Assembly: GCA_965232165.1 (NCBI GenBank)
Contig: CBDDOY010000001.1
Coordinates: 1,178,001 to 1,242,000 of the forward strand
Direction: 5' to 3'
Source: UBA2779 sp965232165
GTDB lineage: Bacteria; Spirochaetota; Spirochaetia; DSM-2461
Length of the DNA stretch: 64,000 nt
Shown here piece after piece: positions 34,839-44,031 of this stretch. Each line of letters opens with the position of its first letter. Within the stretch, counting starts at the first letter, position 1. The translations under genes were made by a program, and so were the position numbers. The notes under the pieces were generated by a model. That model was not told the DNA's origin. It did no database searches and saw only the letters and a program-made list of their open reading frames with translations.

Positions 34839-36895
34839 CAGATACAATGCTTGAAAAAACCGCAAACCAGATTCGTATTCTTGCGGCCGCCATGGTAGAA
34901 GAGGCAAACTCGGGGCATCCGGGAGGCGCAATGGGAGGAGCGGCGTTTATCAATCTTCTCTACGCCGAATACCTCAATTTCGACCCTTCGGATCCGTTAT
35001 GGTTCGAAAGGGATCGCTTCTTTCTCGATCCTGGCCATATGTCTCCCATGCTCTATGCCGTCTTGAGCCTCTACGGCTTCTATTCCAAGGAAGATCTGAA
35101 AAATTTCCGCCAGTGGGGAAGCCCCACACCCGGACACCCCGAACTCGACCCGCACCGGGGGGTGGAAAACACATCAGGCCCCCTGGGGCAAGGCCATGCG
35201 TTCGCCGTCGGATCGGCCATTGCCGATAAATTCCTCCAGGCCCGATTTGGGGATTGGATGGCGCATACCCACTATGCCTTCATATCCGATGGCGGCATTC
35301 AGGAAGAAATATCCCAAGGAGCCGGACGCATCGCGGGATCGCTCGGTTTGGATAACCTCATTATGTTTTACGATTCCAACGGCATACAGCTTTCTACACC
35401 CACTCGCGAGGTTTCAAACGAAGACAGCGCCGCGAAATACCGATCCTGGGGATGGCATGTTATCGAGGTTGACGGAACAGATACGGCAGCCCTTCGTAGA
35501 GCCCTGGACAAGGCCGCCGCCGAATCGGCCAGGCCCACTCTGATCATAGGAAACACCATCATGGGGCAGGGGGCTCTGGATGCAAAGGGGCAGTCCTTTG
35601 AAGGCAGGGTGACCACCCACGGCCAGCCCCTGAGTGCAGCAGGGGCAGATATAAGACGCACCATCGCTCATCTAGGGGGCAATCCGGACATGCCGTTTGA
35701 CACCCTAATTGGTGTCGCCGAGGCGATGGAAGAGGTCATCCAGGACAAGAAAGACAAAGCCGCTCAAAGGAAGCGGGCGAAAACCGCATGGGAAAAGGCC
35801 AATCCTGCCGCCGCCGCCGCACTGGCTGACCATGTCTCCGGGCGCGTTCCCGAACTCAACTTCGCCGAAATTGTTCAGAAGCCCGGAATTTCCACCAGGG
35901 CGGCCTCTTCGGCGGTTCTCACCTGGCTGGCCGGCAAATTAGACAACATGATAGTCTCCTCCGCCGACCTCTCCAACTCGGATAAGACAGATGGCTTCCT
36001 AAAGGAAAAAGGGTCTTTCAAATCCGGTGATTTCTCAGGCGGCTTCCTCCAGGCCGGAGTTTCCGAACTCACCATGGCCGCCATACTGAACGGCATCACC
36101 CTGCATGGAGGCATCTTGGCTGCCGGCGGGACATTCTTCGTGTTTTCAGATTATATGAAACCCGCCATCCGCACCGCCGCCCTGATGGAACTCCCCGTCA
36201 TCTATGTCTGGACCCACGATGCTTTTCGTGTAGGCGAGGACGGCCCCACCCATCAGCCTGTAGAGCATGAAGCCCAGATACGGCTAATGGAGAAACTCAA
36301 GAATCATTCAGGCAGGCCCAGCCTGCTCGCACTCCGGCCGGCCGATGCGGCGGAGACAACAGCGGCCTGGAAACTGGCCATTGAGAACAGGACGTCCCCC
36401 ACGGCGCTCATAATGAGCCGTCAAAACATAGCCGACCTTCCTGCGGCCTCGGGGAATCGCTGCCGGGAAGCCCTGCAGGCCGCACGGGGCGCCTACATCG
36501 TAGAGGATTGTGAAGGCAGGCCGGACATCCTCTTCGTAGCCTCTGGTTCGGAAGTGAGCACCATGGTAGGCGGTGCAGCGCTTCTCAGAAAGAAAGGGCA
36601 TAAGGTGCGGACAGTGTCTGTGCCCTCGGAGGGACTGTTCCGCTCCCAGGATGAAAGCTATCAGAAATCCATACTCCCCGATGGCATACCCAGACTTGGT
36701 TTTACGGCAGGTCTGCCGGTCACATTGGCCGGGCTGCTGGAACAGCCTATAGATGCCATCTTCGGCCTCGACAGTTTCGGCTATTCGGCCCCTGCCGGGG
36801 TGCTGGATGAGAAACTAGGATTCACCGCTGAAAATGTTTTACAACAGGCGGAGAGCCTATTGGCTTCTCTCTCAAATCCACCGGCCTGCAGTTAG
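34835..36895 (+). CDS. tkt: Transketolase
   Basis: The enzyme moves two-carbon units between sugar phosphates in the pentose phosphate pathway, with thiamine diphosphate. The 686 residues carry the family motifs: NSGHPGGAMGGA (about 26-37), GHMSPMLYAVL (about 67-77), GPLGQGHAFAVG (about 112-123), SDGGIQEEISQGAG with DSNGI for TPP/metal binding, and HDAFRVGEDGPTHQPVEHEA (about 461-480, catalytic Glu and His). The TPP motif reads S-D-G-G instead of G-D-G-D/E; the neighbouring residues remain in place. It follows the AMMECR1 gene by ATGA. Confidence 0.93.
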   Translation: MTDTMLEKTANQIRILAAAMVEEANSGHPGGAMGGAAFINLLYAEYLNFDPSDPLWFERDRFFLDPGHMSPMLYAVLSLYGFYSKEDLKNFRQWGSPTPGHPELDPHRGVENTSGPLGQGHAFAVGSAIADKFLQARFGDWMAHTHYAFISDGGIQEEISQGAGRIAGSLGLDNLIMFYDSNGIQLSTPTREVSNEDSAAKYRSWGWHVIEVDGTDTAALRRALDKAAAESARPTLIIGNTIMGQGALDAKGQSFEGRVTTHGQPLSAAGADIRRTIAHLGGNPDMPFDTLIGVAEAMEEVIQDKKDKAAQRKRAKTAWEKANPAAAAALADHVSGRVPELNFAEIVQKPGISTRAASSAVLTWLAGKLDNMIVSSADLSNSDKTDGFLKEKGSFKSGDFSGGFLQAGVSELTMAAILNGITLHGGILAAGGTFFVFSDYMKPAIRTAALMELPVIYVWTHDAFRVGEDGPTHQPVEHEAQIRLMEKLKNHSGRPSLLALRPADAAETTAAWKLAIENRTSPTALIMSRQNIADLPAASGNRCREALQAARGAYIVEDCEGRPDILFVASGSEVSTMVGGAALLRKKGHKVRTVSVPSEGLFRSQDESYQKSILPDGIPRLGFTAGLPVTLAGLLEQPIDAIFGLDSFGYSAPAGVLDEKLGFTAENVLQQAESLLASLSNPPACS

Positions 36896-36930
36896 AGTTT
36901 CCTTGCCCCGTAATTAAAGAAATCAATGTT

Positions 36931-37048
36931 TGGGCGCAACCCTTCGGGTCGGGCTTTCCGCTCCAATGCCTCAATCTGGCAGCCTGTTGACCGGCTCATT
37001 GCCAATCGCCGGGGGCAGCCAGCGGCATTTCCGCTGCATTGCGTAATC
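36931..37048 (+). repeat. Repeat family B, copy 2
   Basis: It runs from TGGGCGCAACCCTTCGGGTC to ATTTCCGCTGCATTGCG, followed by TAATCTGCTG, which is also found after the 18085 copy, so the repeat may extend a little further. It lies between transketolase and the convergent hypothetical gene. Confidence 0.85.
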
Positions 37049-37076
37049 TGCTGAGGACAAACATCTAGGATGCCCG

Positions 37077-37652
37077 TCATACGAGCTTGTACATTGCCTT
37101 AACCAGGGAAGATTTATGCCTGTCGATATAGTGTTTTAAGCGTTCGTGTGAATCACGCGGCTGTGAATCCGCACCGGCCAGCTCAATTGCGCCGGCGATG
37201 CGTCTGTACCAGAGGTAATGGGTATATCCGTTTTCCGGGAGAGGATGCCGTCTTATCTGCTGTTCGAGTTCCTGGCCGAGTTCTATGTGGTTGGCCGAAC
37301 CTACAACGTACCGGATCACTCCGCTATCTCCTGCCATCAGAACCATGCGGCGAAAACCCAAGGCCAGCGCATCATCGCTGCGAAAACCCTTGAGATGAAT
37401 ATCAAGTGAACCCAGGCGCAATTCCCATCCCTCGCTGCGCCGGGCACGGCGAAAAGATACGATTTCATTTCTAATATGCTGAATCCTCTCAGGATTCTTG
37501 CGGTTCTCCTGGATGGCCCTACGCCATTCTCTAAGTGTTCTATCATAATGCTTCGTAAGACCCGAACGGGACACAAAATTATCGGTATCCGAGAGAAGCA
37601 CCCATATACTGGAAAACCTCTCAGTTAATCCCGATTGAATTCTTTTCAACAA
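37077..37652 (-). CDS. Hypothetical protein
   Basis: A 191-residue frame with a TTG start (37650-37652) preceded by AAAAGGGG. The product is basic, with many Arg residues (EWRRAIQENRKNPERI, RRARRSEGWELRLG) and no signal peptide or membrane segment. I do not recognise the family. Composition and length suggest a real cytoplasmic protein, but only the frame supports it. Confidence 0.55.
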   Translation of the reverse strand: MLKRIQSGLTERFSSIWVLLSDTDNFVSRSGLTKHYDRTLREWRRAIQENRKNPERIQHIRNEIVSFRRARRSEGWELRLGSLDIHLKGFRSDDALALGFRRMVLMAGDSGVIRYVVGSANHIELGQELEQQIRRHPLPENGYTHYLWYRRIAGAIELAGADSQPRDSHERLKHYIDRHKSSLVKAMYKLV

Positions 37653-37729
37653 GTCATACCCCTTTTCGATGCCCCGGGTTCCCTATACTCACGGTTATGA
37701 AACAATACCCCTTTACCATTGATGCAGAT

Positions 37730-39070
37730 GATAACGTACAATCAAGTTCGCAATTTACATAATTGAAAGAAGCCATCGAATTCTCCAGAATGGTATCAAA
37801 CCATCAAAACCACAAGGAGGAAGACGATGGCTAAGAACAATGATAATGGGAATCTGGAAAACATGCTGCTCCAATTCATTACGGAACCGGATCCCCTTTT
37901 CAGTTTATTGAAATGGCTGCCGGAGAAGCTTATGGAAATCGAAGCGGCGAACAAAGTCCGTGCAAAAAAGGGTTCTCATTCAACAGGAAGGACCACACAT
38001 TTCTTAAGGATATAGACCTCGCCGTTTCGATACCCGGTTAGGAACGTTGTATTTACTGGTCCCTAAGCTGAGAAAAGGCGGGTATATTCCTTTCTTTGTC
38101 ACTGAAAAGAAGAGATCCGGACAGGCTCTGATTCAGGCAGTTCAAGAAGCGTTCATCAACGGGGTTTCGACCAGGAAGATTGAAAAGCTCGCCATGAGTC
38201 CGGGGATCGAAAATATATCAGCCAGTCAGGTATCCGAAATTAACAGAGGGCCTGATGAACAGGCGGATGAATTCCGCTGCCGTACACTCGATTCCGAATA
38301 CCCTGTCATCTGGGTAGACGCACTGTATGAAAAGATACGCGAAACCGGGAGAGTTCGGAATATGGCAGTCATGGTCGTTTCCGGTGTTAATTCACAAGGA
38401 CATAAAGATATCCTTGCAGTAGAACCTATGCCGGAAGAAGCTGAATCTACTTATGCCGGGCTGTTCAGGTCTCTAAAGGCGAGAGGATTCAGGAAAGCCT
38501 GGTTATGCGTCTCTGATGCTCATCCTGGTCCTCAGGAAGCTATTCGTAAAGAACTCATCGGATGTTCCCGGCAGCGGTGCAAGATCCATTTCATGAGGAA
38601 TATCCTCTCCCATGTACCGGCTCGTGATAAGAAGTATCTGGCAGGCCGCATTAAACAGATATGGAATCAGCCGGATTCACATTCAGCCCGTGAATATGCC
38701 AATAGAATTATAGACGAATTTGAGGAGCAGTTTCCCAAATCGATGAACTGCCTGGAGGAGGGACTTGAAGACTCTGTCCAATTCTTTGAATTCTCGGAAA
38801 TAGACAGTAGAAAGACATCATCAGCCAATCAATTAGAGCGGCTGAATCGAGAAATCCGCCGGAGGTCCCGGGTCGTTGGAATATTTCCCAGTATTGAATC
38901 ATATCTCAGATTAATCTGTTGCTATTTGATAGAATACTCTGAAGACTGGGCTTCTGGGAAACGGTATATAAAAGCGATAGATGAACAAAGACTTAAATTG
39001 GAACAGGCTGCCTGATGGAAGAATTCGATGGCTTCTTGAAAGAAAATTGCGAACTATACTGGACACTATC
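37730..39070 (+). mobile_element. IS256-family element, copy 1, with 8-bp target duplication
   Basis: The element starts GATAACGTACAATCAAGTTC and ends with a partly inverted copy (GAACTATACTGGACACTATC). ATGCAGAT flanks it at 37722-37729 and 39071-39078, an 8-bp target duplication as expected for IS256-type elements. It is 1341 bp, five bases shorter than copy 2 at 58337. It landed 38 bp upstream of the yccF-like gene and may have split that gene's promoter. Confidence 0.95.
37827..39015 (+). pseudogene. IS256-family transposase, frameshifted copy
   Basis: Compared with the intact copy at 58392, one extra base in GGATATAGACC (about 38006-38014; copy 2 has GGATTAGACC) ends the first frame at 38015. 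The rest (from 38047) carries the IS256 DDE-type block: VIWVDALYEKIRE, LCVSDAHPG, NQLERLNREIRRRSRVVGIF. A 6-bp deletion near the end replaces YIGEKT with YIKA. It is probably inactive. Confidence 0.9.
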
Positions 39071-39108
39071 ATGCAGATTGAGATAATATACAAAAATTGG
39101 AGGAACAG

Positions 39109-39480
39109 ATGCGATTTATTGGAAATATTATATGGCTTATTTTTGGAGGATTGACAAGCTCTTTGTTATGGCTTGTCGCTGGTCTCCTGCTGTGCATCAC
39201 CATAGTGGGAATTCCATTGGGAATACAGGCGTTCAAACTGGCGGGTTTCGTGCTCTGGCCTTTCGGAAAGGAGATAACTGTCGGCAGCTTCGGTGTGGGC
39301 GGGATATTGGGAAATATTATATGGCTGCTTCTATGCGGTTGGGAATTGGCGATAGTCCATCTTGTGACGGGGCTGGTGTATTTCATAACTATCATAGGCA
39401 TTCCCTTTGGATGGCAGCATTTCAAAATCGCTAAACTCGCCTTACTGCCCTTTGGCGCCGAGATTCATCATACCAACTGA
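39109..39480 (+). CDS. YccF domain-containing membrane protein
   Basis: The start ATG at 39109 follows GGAGG. The 123-residue protein has two YccF repeats, each with GNIIWL, a long hydrophobic helix, the GIPLG or GIPFG turn and LxPFGxE (FVLWPFGKEI and LALLPFGAEI). YccF proteins are small inner-membrane proteins without a settled function. The gene ends 13 bp before the response regulator, so they may be co-transcribed. IS256 copy 1 ends 38 bp upstream. Confidence 0.9.
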   Translation: MRFIGNIIWLIFGGLTSSLLWLVAGLLLCITIVGIPLGIQAFKLAGFVLWPFGKEITVGSFGVGGILGNIIWLLLCGWELAIVHLVTGLVYFITIIGIPFGWQHFKIAKLALLPFGAEIHHTN

Positions 39481-39493
39481 GACCGTCCCGCCG

Positions 39494-40180
39494 ATGCCGT
39501 ATCATATTTCCGTTGTGGATGATGAAGCCGCTCTCCGGGACAACCTGAACTATGCGCTTGAGCGGGAAGGATACAACGTATCCACCCATCCCAACGGCCA
39601 GGATGCCTGGGACGCCTATAATGAAATCCCTCCCGATCTGTACATTCTGGATATATTGATGCCCCGTATGGATGGATTGGAATTCTGCAAACGCCTGAGA
39701 GAAATCGACAACCGTACTCCCGTGATATTTCTTTCCTCCCGTGATGAAGAGCTTGATAAGGTGATGGGATTAGAAATCGGCGGAGATGACTACATCTGCA
39801 AGCCTTTCAGTGTCAGAGAACTCCTTGCCCGGATAAAGGCTGTCCTTAGACGCATTGAAGGAGGCAGCGGGGATGATGCGCCCATTGAAGTAGGACCCCT
39901 CTTCCTGTCTCCGGGCAGCTATAAGGCCTCCTGGGAGGGCCATGCCTTAACCTTCACGCTCACCGAATACCGGCTGCTCATAGAACTGATGAACACTCCA
40001 GGCATGGTTCAAACCCGTTCCGCCCTCTATAATGCGGCATTTCCCGAGGATCAGTTCATCAATGAGCGGGCGGTAGATAGTCATATTAAGCGAATCCGCC
40101 GAAAACTGGAACTCGCCGGTGCGCCAAAAACAATTCTGGAGACTGTCTATGGCTTGGGCTACAGGCTTGGAATCGAGTAA
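39494..40180 (+). CDS. OmpR-family response regulator
   Basis: The start is the ATG at 39494 (MPYHISVVDDEAALRDNLNY). The receiver domain has the acidic pair D9-D10, phospho-acceptor D53 (ILDILMPRMD), T/S at PVIFLSSRDE and K at DDYICKPFSV. The winged-helix output domain (about 130-228) ends ILETVYGLGYRLGIE. The stop overlaps the kinase start (TAATG), so the pair is a two-component system. The stimulus is unknown; the ChvI/BaeR-like outline is a guess. Confidence 0.93.
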   Translation: MPYHISVVDDEAALRDNLNYALEREGYNVSTHPNGQDAWDAYNEIPPDLYILDILMPRMDGLEFCKRLREIDNRTPVIFLSSRDEELDKVMGLEIGGDDYICKPFSVRELLARIKAVLRRIEGGSGDDAPIEVGPLFLSPGSYKASWEGHALTFTLTEYRLLIELMNTPGMVQTRSALYNAAFPEDQFINERAVDSHIKRIRRKLELAGAPKTILETVYGLGYRLGIE

Positions 40181-41724
40181 TGAATGGCTTAACCGCCAGA
40201 TTGCTGATATTCAACTTGCTCCTTGCCGTGTTTCCTGTCGGGGCCGTTCTCTTCCTTGGAACCCATGAAAGGCAGCTTCTTGAGAGTCAGGAGCGTGCGA
40301 TGGTGCAGCAGGGACGGCTGCTTGCCTCCGCATTGACGGGGGAGGATTTAGCAGAAGAAGCGCAGTCCGTGCTCAACCGCATGGGCTCACGCAACGATTC
40401 CCGGTTGAGAGTAGTGGATGATAAAGGCCTCTTGCTCGCGGATTCTGCCGCAGCGAAAGGGCAAACTGATTCATCTCCGCCGGCCGATGGAACGGCCGTA
40501 TTCTATCCACAAGAAAATGTGCTTTATCAGATTGGGGCCATCCCAGCTCGAATCCTGCGCCGCCTGGCCGGATTCATCCGTCCGCCGCAGGCGCCTAGGG
40601 AAGAAGCCGAATACTACATCGGGCGGAACATATTGGACGGACCGGAAATCATAGCGGCCCTGGACGGGCGATATGGCGCAGAAACACGCATATCCGAGGG
40701 GCAGGTATCGGTAACCCTGTACTCGGCGATTCCCATAGTCCGGGAAGATGCCGTCATCGGGGCGGTTCTGGTTTCCCGTTCCACCTTCGCCATTCTCAAC
40801 GACCTTTATCAGTTGCGCCTGAATATCATGATCATCTTCCTCCTCAGCATCGGCATCGCTGTAATGCTTTCTCTGCTTCTCGCCCGCACCGTCACGGTTC
40901 CGGTCAGCCGACTTCGGAATCAGGCCGAGGAACTTCTGGATGAGCGGGGGAAGCTTCAGGCAAAGTTCAAGCCCCTGTCGGGAAAAGACGAGGTGGCAGA
41001 CCTCTCCAGGGCCCTCCATAAGCTTTCCACGCGCCTACATGAGCGCACCAGCCATCTCGAAGACTTCATTGCCGACCTCGTCCATGAAATGAAGAACCCC
41101 GTCGCCTGCATACTCAGCGCATCTGAACTGGCAGAACAAACCGTTCAGGGGGAGGCTAAACGATTCCTGACGGTAATCGATAACGAGACTCGGAGAATTC
41201 AACGGTTACTGGATGGCCTCAGGGAGTTAATCAGCGTCGATATCCGGCTCGACAAGGGGTATTTGGAAACCGTCAATGTCGGCGGCATGATTCAAAACCT
41301 CATCGAAGACTATCCGCCGCAGCGGCGAGGCAGCACAATGGTGGAATACATTAGCCTGCTCGACAAACCGGTTTTCATCAATATAAATCCTGACCGCTTC
41401 GCTCAAGCCGTCCTGAATTTGGTTGATAATGCGGTGTCCTTTTCACCGCAGGGCGGACGGGTTGCACTGAGTGTTGGGACGAAAGATAAACTCGTGACCA
41501 TATCCGTTGCCGATCAAGGGCCCGGCATACCCGAAGATGAGACGGAAAAGATTTTTAACCGCTGGTATACCGACAGGCCGGAGGGTGATGCGGCAAGACA
41601 TACCGGACTAGGGCTGGCCATCGTGCAAGGCATTGCAACCGGCTACGATGGCCAGGTGTATGCGATGAATGCCCCGGCTGGCGGTGCGGTGTTTACCCTG
41701 AATTTTCCTAGGAGCATGAAATGA
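40180..41724 (+). CDS. Sensor histidine kinase
   Basis: The 514-residue protein has an N-terminal membrane segment (LLIFNLLLAVFPVGAVLFLG), a periplasmic sensor of about 190 residues, a second membrane segment (IMIIFLLSIGIAVMLSLLLA), a HAMP region, a HisKA domain with the phospho-accepting His in IADLVHEMKNPVACIL (about 303) and an HATPase domain with N (VLNLVDNAVSFSP), GPGIP and GLGLAIV. It is the partner of the upstream regulator; its stop overlaps the ung start. Confidence 0.93.
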   Translation: MNGLTARLLIFNLLLAVFPVGAVLFLGTHERQLLESQERAMVQQGRLLASALTGEDLAEEAQSVLNRMGSRNDSRLRVVDDKGLLLADSAAAKGQTDSSPPADGTAVFYPQENVLYQIGAIPARILRRLAGFIRPPQAPREEAEYYIGRNILDGPEIIAALDGRYGAETRISEGQVSVTLYSAIPIVREDAVIGAVLVSRSTFAILNDLYQLRLNIMIIFLLSIGIAVMLSLLLARTVTVPVSRLRNQAEELLDERGKLQAKFKPLSGKDEVADLSRALHKLSTRLHERTSHLEDFIADLVHEMKNPVACILSASELAEQTVQGEAKRFLTVIDNETRRIQRLLDGLRELISVDIRLDKGYLETVNVGGMIQNLIEDYPPQRRGSTMVEYISLLDKPVFININPDRFAQAVLNLVDNAVSFSPQGGRVALSVGTKDKLVTISVADQGPGIPEDETEKIFNRWYTDRPEGDAARHTGLGLAIVQGIATGYDGQVYAMNAPAGGAVFTLNFPRSMK

Positions 41725-42440
41725 AGCGGGACATAAAACTCGATCCGTCGTGGCTTTCCAGGCTTGAAGAGGAATTCGAGAAACCCTATATGGAAACTCT
41801 CCGCAATTTTCTCTTCGCAGAAAAAAAATCCGGGAAGGAAATTTACCCTCCGGGAGATGAGATACTGTCGGCTCTCAACCATACGCCTTTTGAAAAGGTG
41901 AAAGTAGTTATCTTCGGGCAAGACCCCTATCATGGTCCCGGACAGGCCCATGGACTGAGTTTCTCGGTCCGGCCGGGGGTTCCCATACCGCCATCGTTAT
42001 CGAACATCTACACCGAACTTGCCACAGATATCGGCATTACCCCGGCTTCTCATGGCTGCCTGATTCCCTGGGCGAAACAAGGGGTATTGCTTCTCAACAC
42101 CGTTCTTACGGTGGAGAAGCATAGGCCGCAGTCTCATCGAAACCGTGGATGGGAAACCTTCACCGACAAAGTTGCGAGAATTGTCGATGCGGATAAAGAC
42201 CATGCGGCCTTCATCCTATGGGGGGCCAATGCACAGAAGAAAGGCCAGTTCATTGACAGCGCCAAGCATCTTGTTGTGTCCTCACCCCATCCCTCACCGT
42301 TATCCGCATCACGGGGGTTTTTCGGAAGCAGGCCGTTCTCCCGTGTAAATCGGTGGCTTGAAGCACAGGGAATCGGGGGGATTGACTGGTCTCTGCCGGG
42401 CCAGTCCCGGATGAACAAGAATCACAAGGCACTGCCGTAA
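41721..42440 (+). CDS. ung: Uracil-DNA glycosylase, family 1
   Basis: Removes uracil from DNA at the start of base-excision repair. The 239 residues fit family 1. The catalytic motif is VVIFGQDPYHGPGQAHGLSF with Asp68, and the DNA-clamping His lies in SSPHPSPLSASRGFFGSRPF (about residue 190). LLLNTVLTVE and NPxRGWETF-like text (RNRGWETFTDKV) are also typical. It overlaps the kinase stop (ATGA), so it is the last gene of that unit. Confidence 0.95.
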   Translation: MKRDIKLDPSWLSRLEEEFEKPYMETLRNFLFAEKKSGKEIYPPGDEILSALNHTPFEKVKVVIFGQDPYHGPGQAHGLSFSVRPGVPIPPSLSNIYTELATDIGITPASHGCLIPWAKQGVLLLNTVLTVEKHRPQSHRNRGWETFTDKVARIVDADKDHAAFILWGANAQKKGQFIDSAKHLVVSSPHPSPLSASRGFFGSRPFSRVNRWLEAQGIGGIDWSLPGQSRMNKNHKALP

Positions 42441-42461
42441 GGATGCCTCTAAGGGATACCC

Positions 42462-42860
42462 TTACATAGCGGAATTCTTGGACTCCGCCTTGGTCAAAGC
42501 ATCTTCCACCGCATCCATGATTCCCCGGCTTGTGTAAGTGGCTCCGCCTACGACATCGACATCGGTGCTCTGGGCCTTGATGACGGCCTTGGGAATCGCC
42601 CTGACGGCCCTCCTCCAATACTGAGGGCCGACTTCGTTATGGCTCACGACCTTAACGCTTTCAATCTTTCCGCCGAGAATCTCCACCTCGACTCTGAGCC
42701 TCGGCCGGAAGCCTCGGCCCTCTCCATGATAAACGCCGTCCGCATAGACGGCGCCGGCATCGGGCTGTTGATCCGATGAAGCCTTGCCGGGCGTGAATGA
42801 CAGCAGGATGCCCGTGCCGGTGATGATGAGAAAGATGATAAACATTGACGTTTTGTTCAT
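42462..42860 (-). CDS. FMN-binding domain protein, covalent flavin type
   Basis: The 132-residue protein has a membrane signal (MFIIFLIITGTGILLSFTPG) and an FMN-bind domain with the flavinylation motif VVGGATYTSRGIM (about 102-114), where a Thr takes FMN through a phosphoester bond (RnfG/NqrC/NosR type). YADGVYHGEGRGF is the usual start of the domain. It lies next to a membrane polyferredoxin, and together they suggest electron transfer across the membrane to an outer acceptor. A family A MITE now lies between the two genes. It needs an ApbE flavin transferase from elsewhere. Confidence 0.88.
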   Translation of the reverse strand: MNKTSMFIIFLIITGTGILLSFTPGKASSDQQPDAGAVYADGVYHGEGRGFRPRLRVEVEILGGKIESVKVVSHNEVGPQYWRRAVRAIPKAVIKAQSTDVDVVGGATYTSRGIMDAVEDALTKAESKNSAM

Positions 42861-42883
42861 TTATTGTTCCTCTCTTTTTTTTG

Positions 42884-43044
42884 GGGCGCCTCTAAAAAAC
42901 CCATTTAGTTCTTGACTCGATCTTTTCCGTTGCTACTGCGTTGTCAAAATGCTCACGTAGCTTAAGCTGCGCTTGAGCTTTTGCCGCCTTGTATCGACAA
43001 AAATTTCTTCGTCAATTTCCTAAAGCTGTTTTTTAGAGGTACCC
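42884..43044 (+). repeat. MITE family A, full copy 4
   Basis: Ends GGGCGCCTCTAAAAAACCC and TTTTTTAGAGGTACCC. Flanks are TTTG (42880-42883) and TTTA (43045-43048), an imperfect target repeat, possibly one base mutated. It lies between the FMN-bind gene and the polyferredoxin gene and provides the last codons of the latter. Confidence 0.88.
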
Positions 43045-43775
43045 TTTATATTCATAGGGCGCCTCTTCGTAATCGGCAGTACCCATTTATACTTCAAAGC
43101 TCCCTTTACGGGGCAGGCATCAATACAGTCCAGGCAGTTTATGCACTGCGGATTCCTGACATGGTTTTTCGTGGAAACCGCCACCTGGGTGGGGCATGCC
43201 TTATCGCAAAGACGGCAGTTTATACAAAGTTCGGCATTTCTGCCGATGGAGAACACCCTAAGCAGGCTCAAGGCTCCGTATCGAGCGCCTTGGACGCAGA
43301 GATAACGGCAGAAGGGTCTGTCGATAAACAGCGATACGAGCAATAGCAATCCGAGATAACTCCATGCAGCCAAACCGATGTAACTCCACTGAGTGGTGAT
43401 GAAGCCCGTGAAGGTTTGATAGGGTTCGCTGATGAAATAGGTGAATGCGAATACCCCTAAGTCAGTCAAGACGACCGCGAGAAGAACGTATCGCGAGAAG
43501 ACAAGCAGGCGTTCAACTTTGCCGGGAACCCTGATGCGCTTTCCGCCCAGTAACCGATGGCCCAGCCGTCCCAGCCATTCCTGGGCCATGCCTAAGGGAC
43601 AAAGCCAGCCGCAGAAGAATGCCCCGCCCAAAAGGGATAGGATTGATAGCATAATGATGATGGTGAAATTCTCGATATAAGCCGAAAAGACGATGAGGAA
43701 GATGTACCCCAACTGGGTGAGATGTCTGAGAATGCGCCTCCAGGTGAACCGGCTTTTTTTTCTTGCGGTCAGCAT
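43020..43775 (-). CDS. Membrane polyferredoxin (NapH/NosR-like 4Fe-4S protein)
   Basis: The 251-residue protein has five or so membrane segments, a loop with CGWLCPLGMAQEW, a second with FCRYLCVQGARYG, and two ferredoxin motifs CINCRLCDKACP and CINCLDCIDACPVKGAL (about 185-230). This is the plan of NapH/NosR C-terminal type proteins that pass electrons from the quinone pool. The last residues GTSKKQL are read from the family A MITE. Removing the MITE and one target copy gives an end in NIKKREEQ with a TAA followed at once by the ATG of the FMN-bind gene, so the two were a coupled pair. Confidence 0.9.
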   Translation of the reverse strand: MLTARKKSRFTWRRILRHLTQLGYIFLIVFSAYIENFTIIIMLSILSLLGGAFFCGWLCPLGMAQEWLGRLGHRLLGGKRIRVPGKVERLLVFSRYVLLAVVLTDLGVFAFTYFISEPYQTFTGFITTQWSYIGLAAWSYLGLLLLVSLFIDRPFCRYLCVQGARYGALSLLRVFSIGRNAELCINCRLCDKACPTQVAVSTKNHVRNPQCINCLDCIDACPVKGALKYKWVLPITKRRPMNIKGTSKKQL

Positions 43776-43889
43776 GATATCTTATTATTCTCGAAGAATA
43801 TGAACCTTGTATGAATTCCCCTTATAAATTCGATGAAATCCGGCAGGCTCGTAGGACACTGTCTTCAACCTAATTCCAAATGATAATAT

Positions 43890-44010
43890 GCGCAAGGGAT
43901 TGCAGCGGAAATGCCGCCGGCTGCCCCGGCGATTGGCAATGAGCCGGTCATTAGGCTGCCGGATTAAGGCATTGGAGCGGAAAGCCCGACCCGAAGGGTT
44001 GCGCCAAAAT
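43890..44010 (-). repeat. Repeat family B, copy 3 (inverted)
   Basis: The minus strand matches the 18085 copy from GGCGCAACCCTTCGGGTCGG to CAATCCCTTGCGC. It lies between the polyferredoxin start and the oppF end. Confidence 0.85.
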
Positions 44011-44031
44011 ACTGAATACATACACGCCGCA

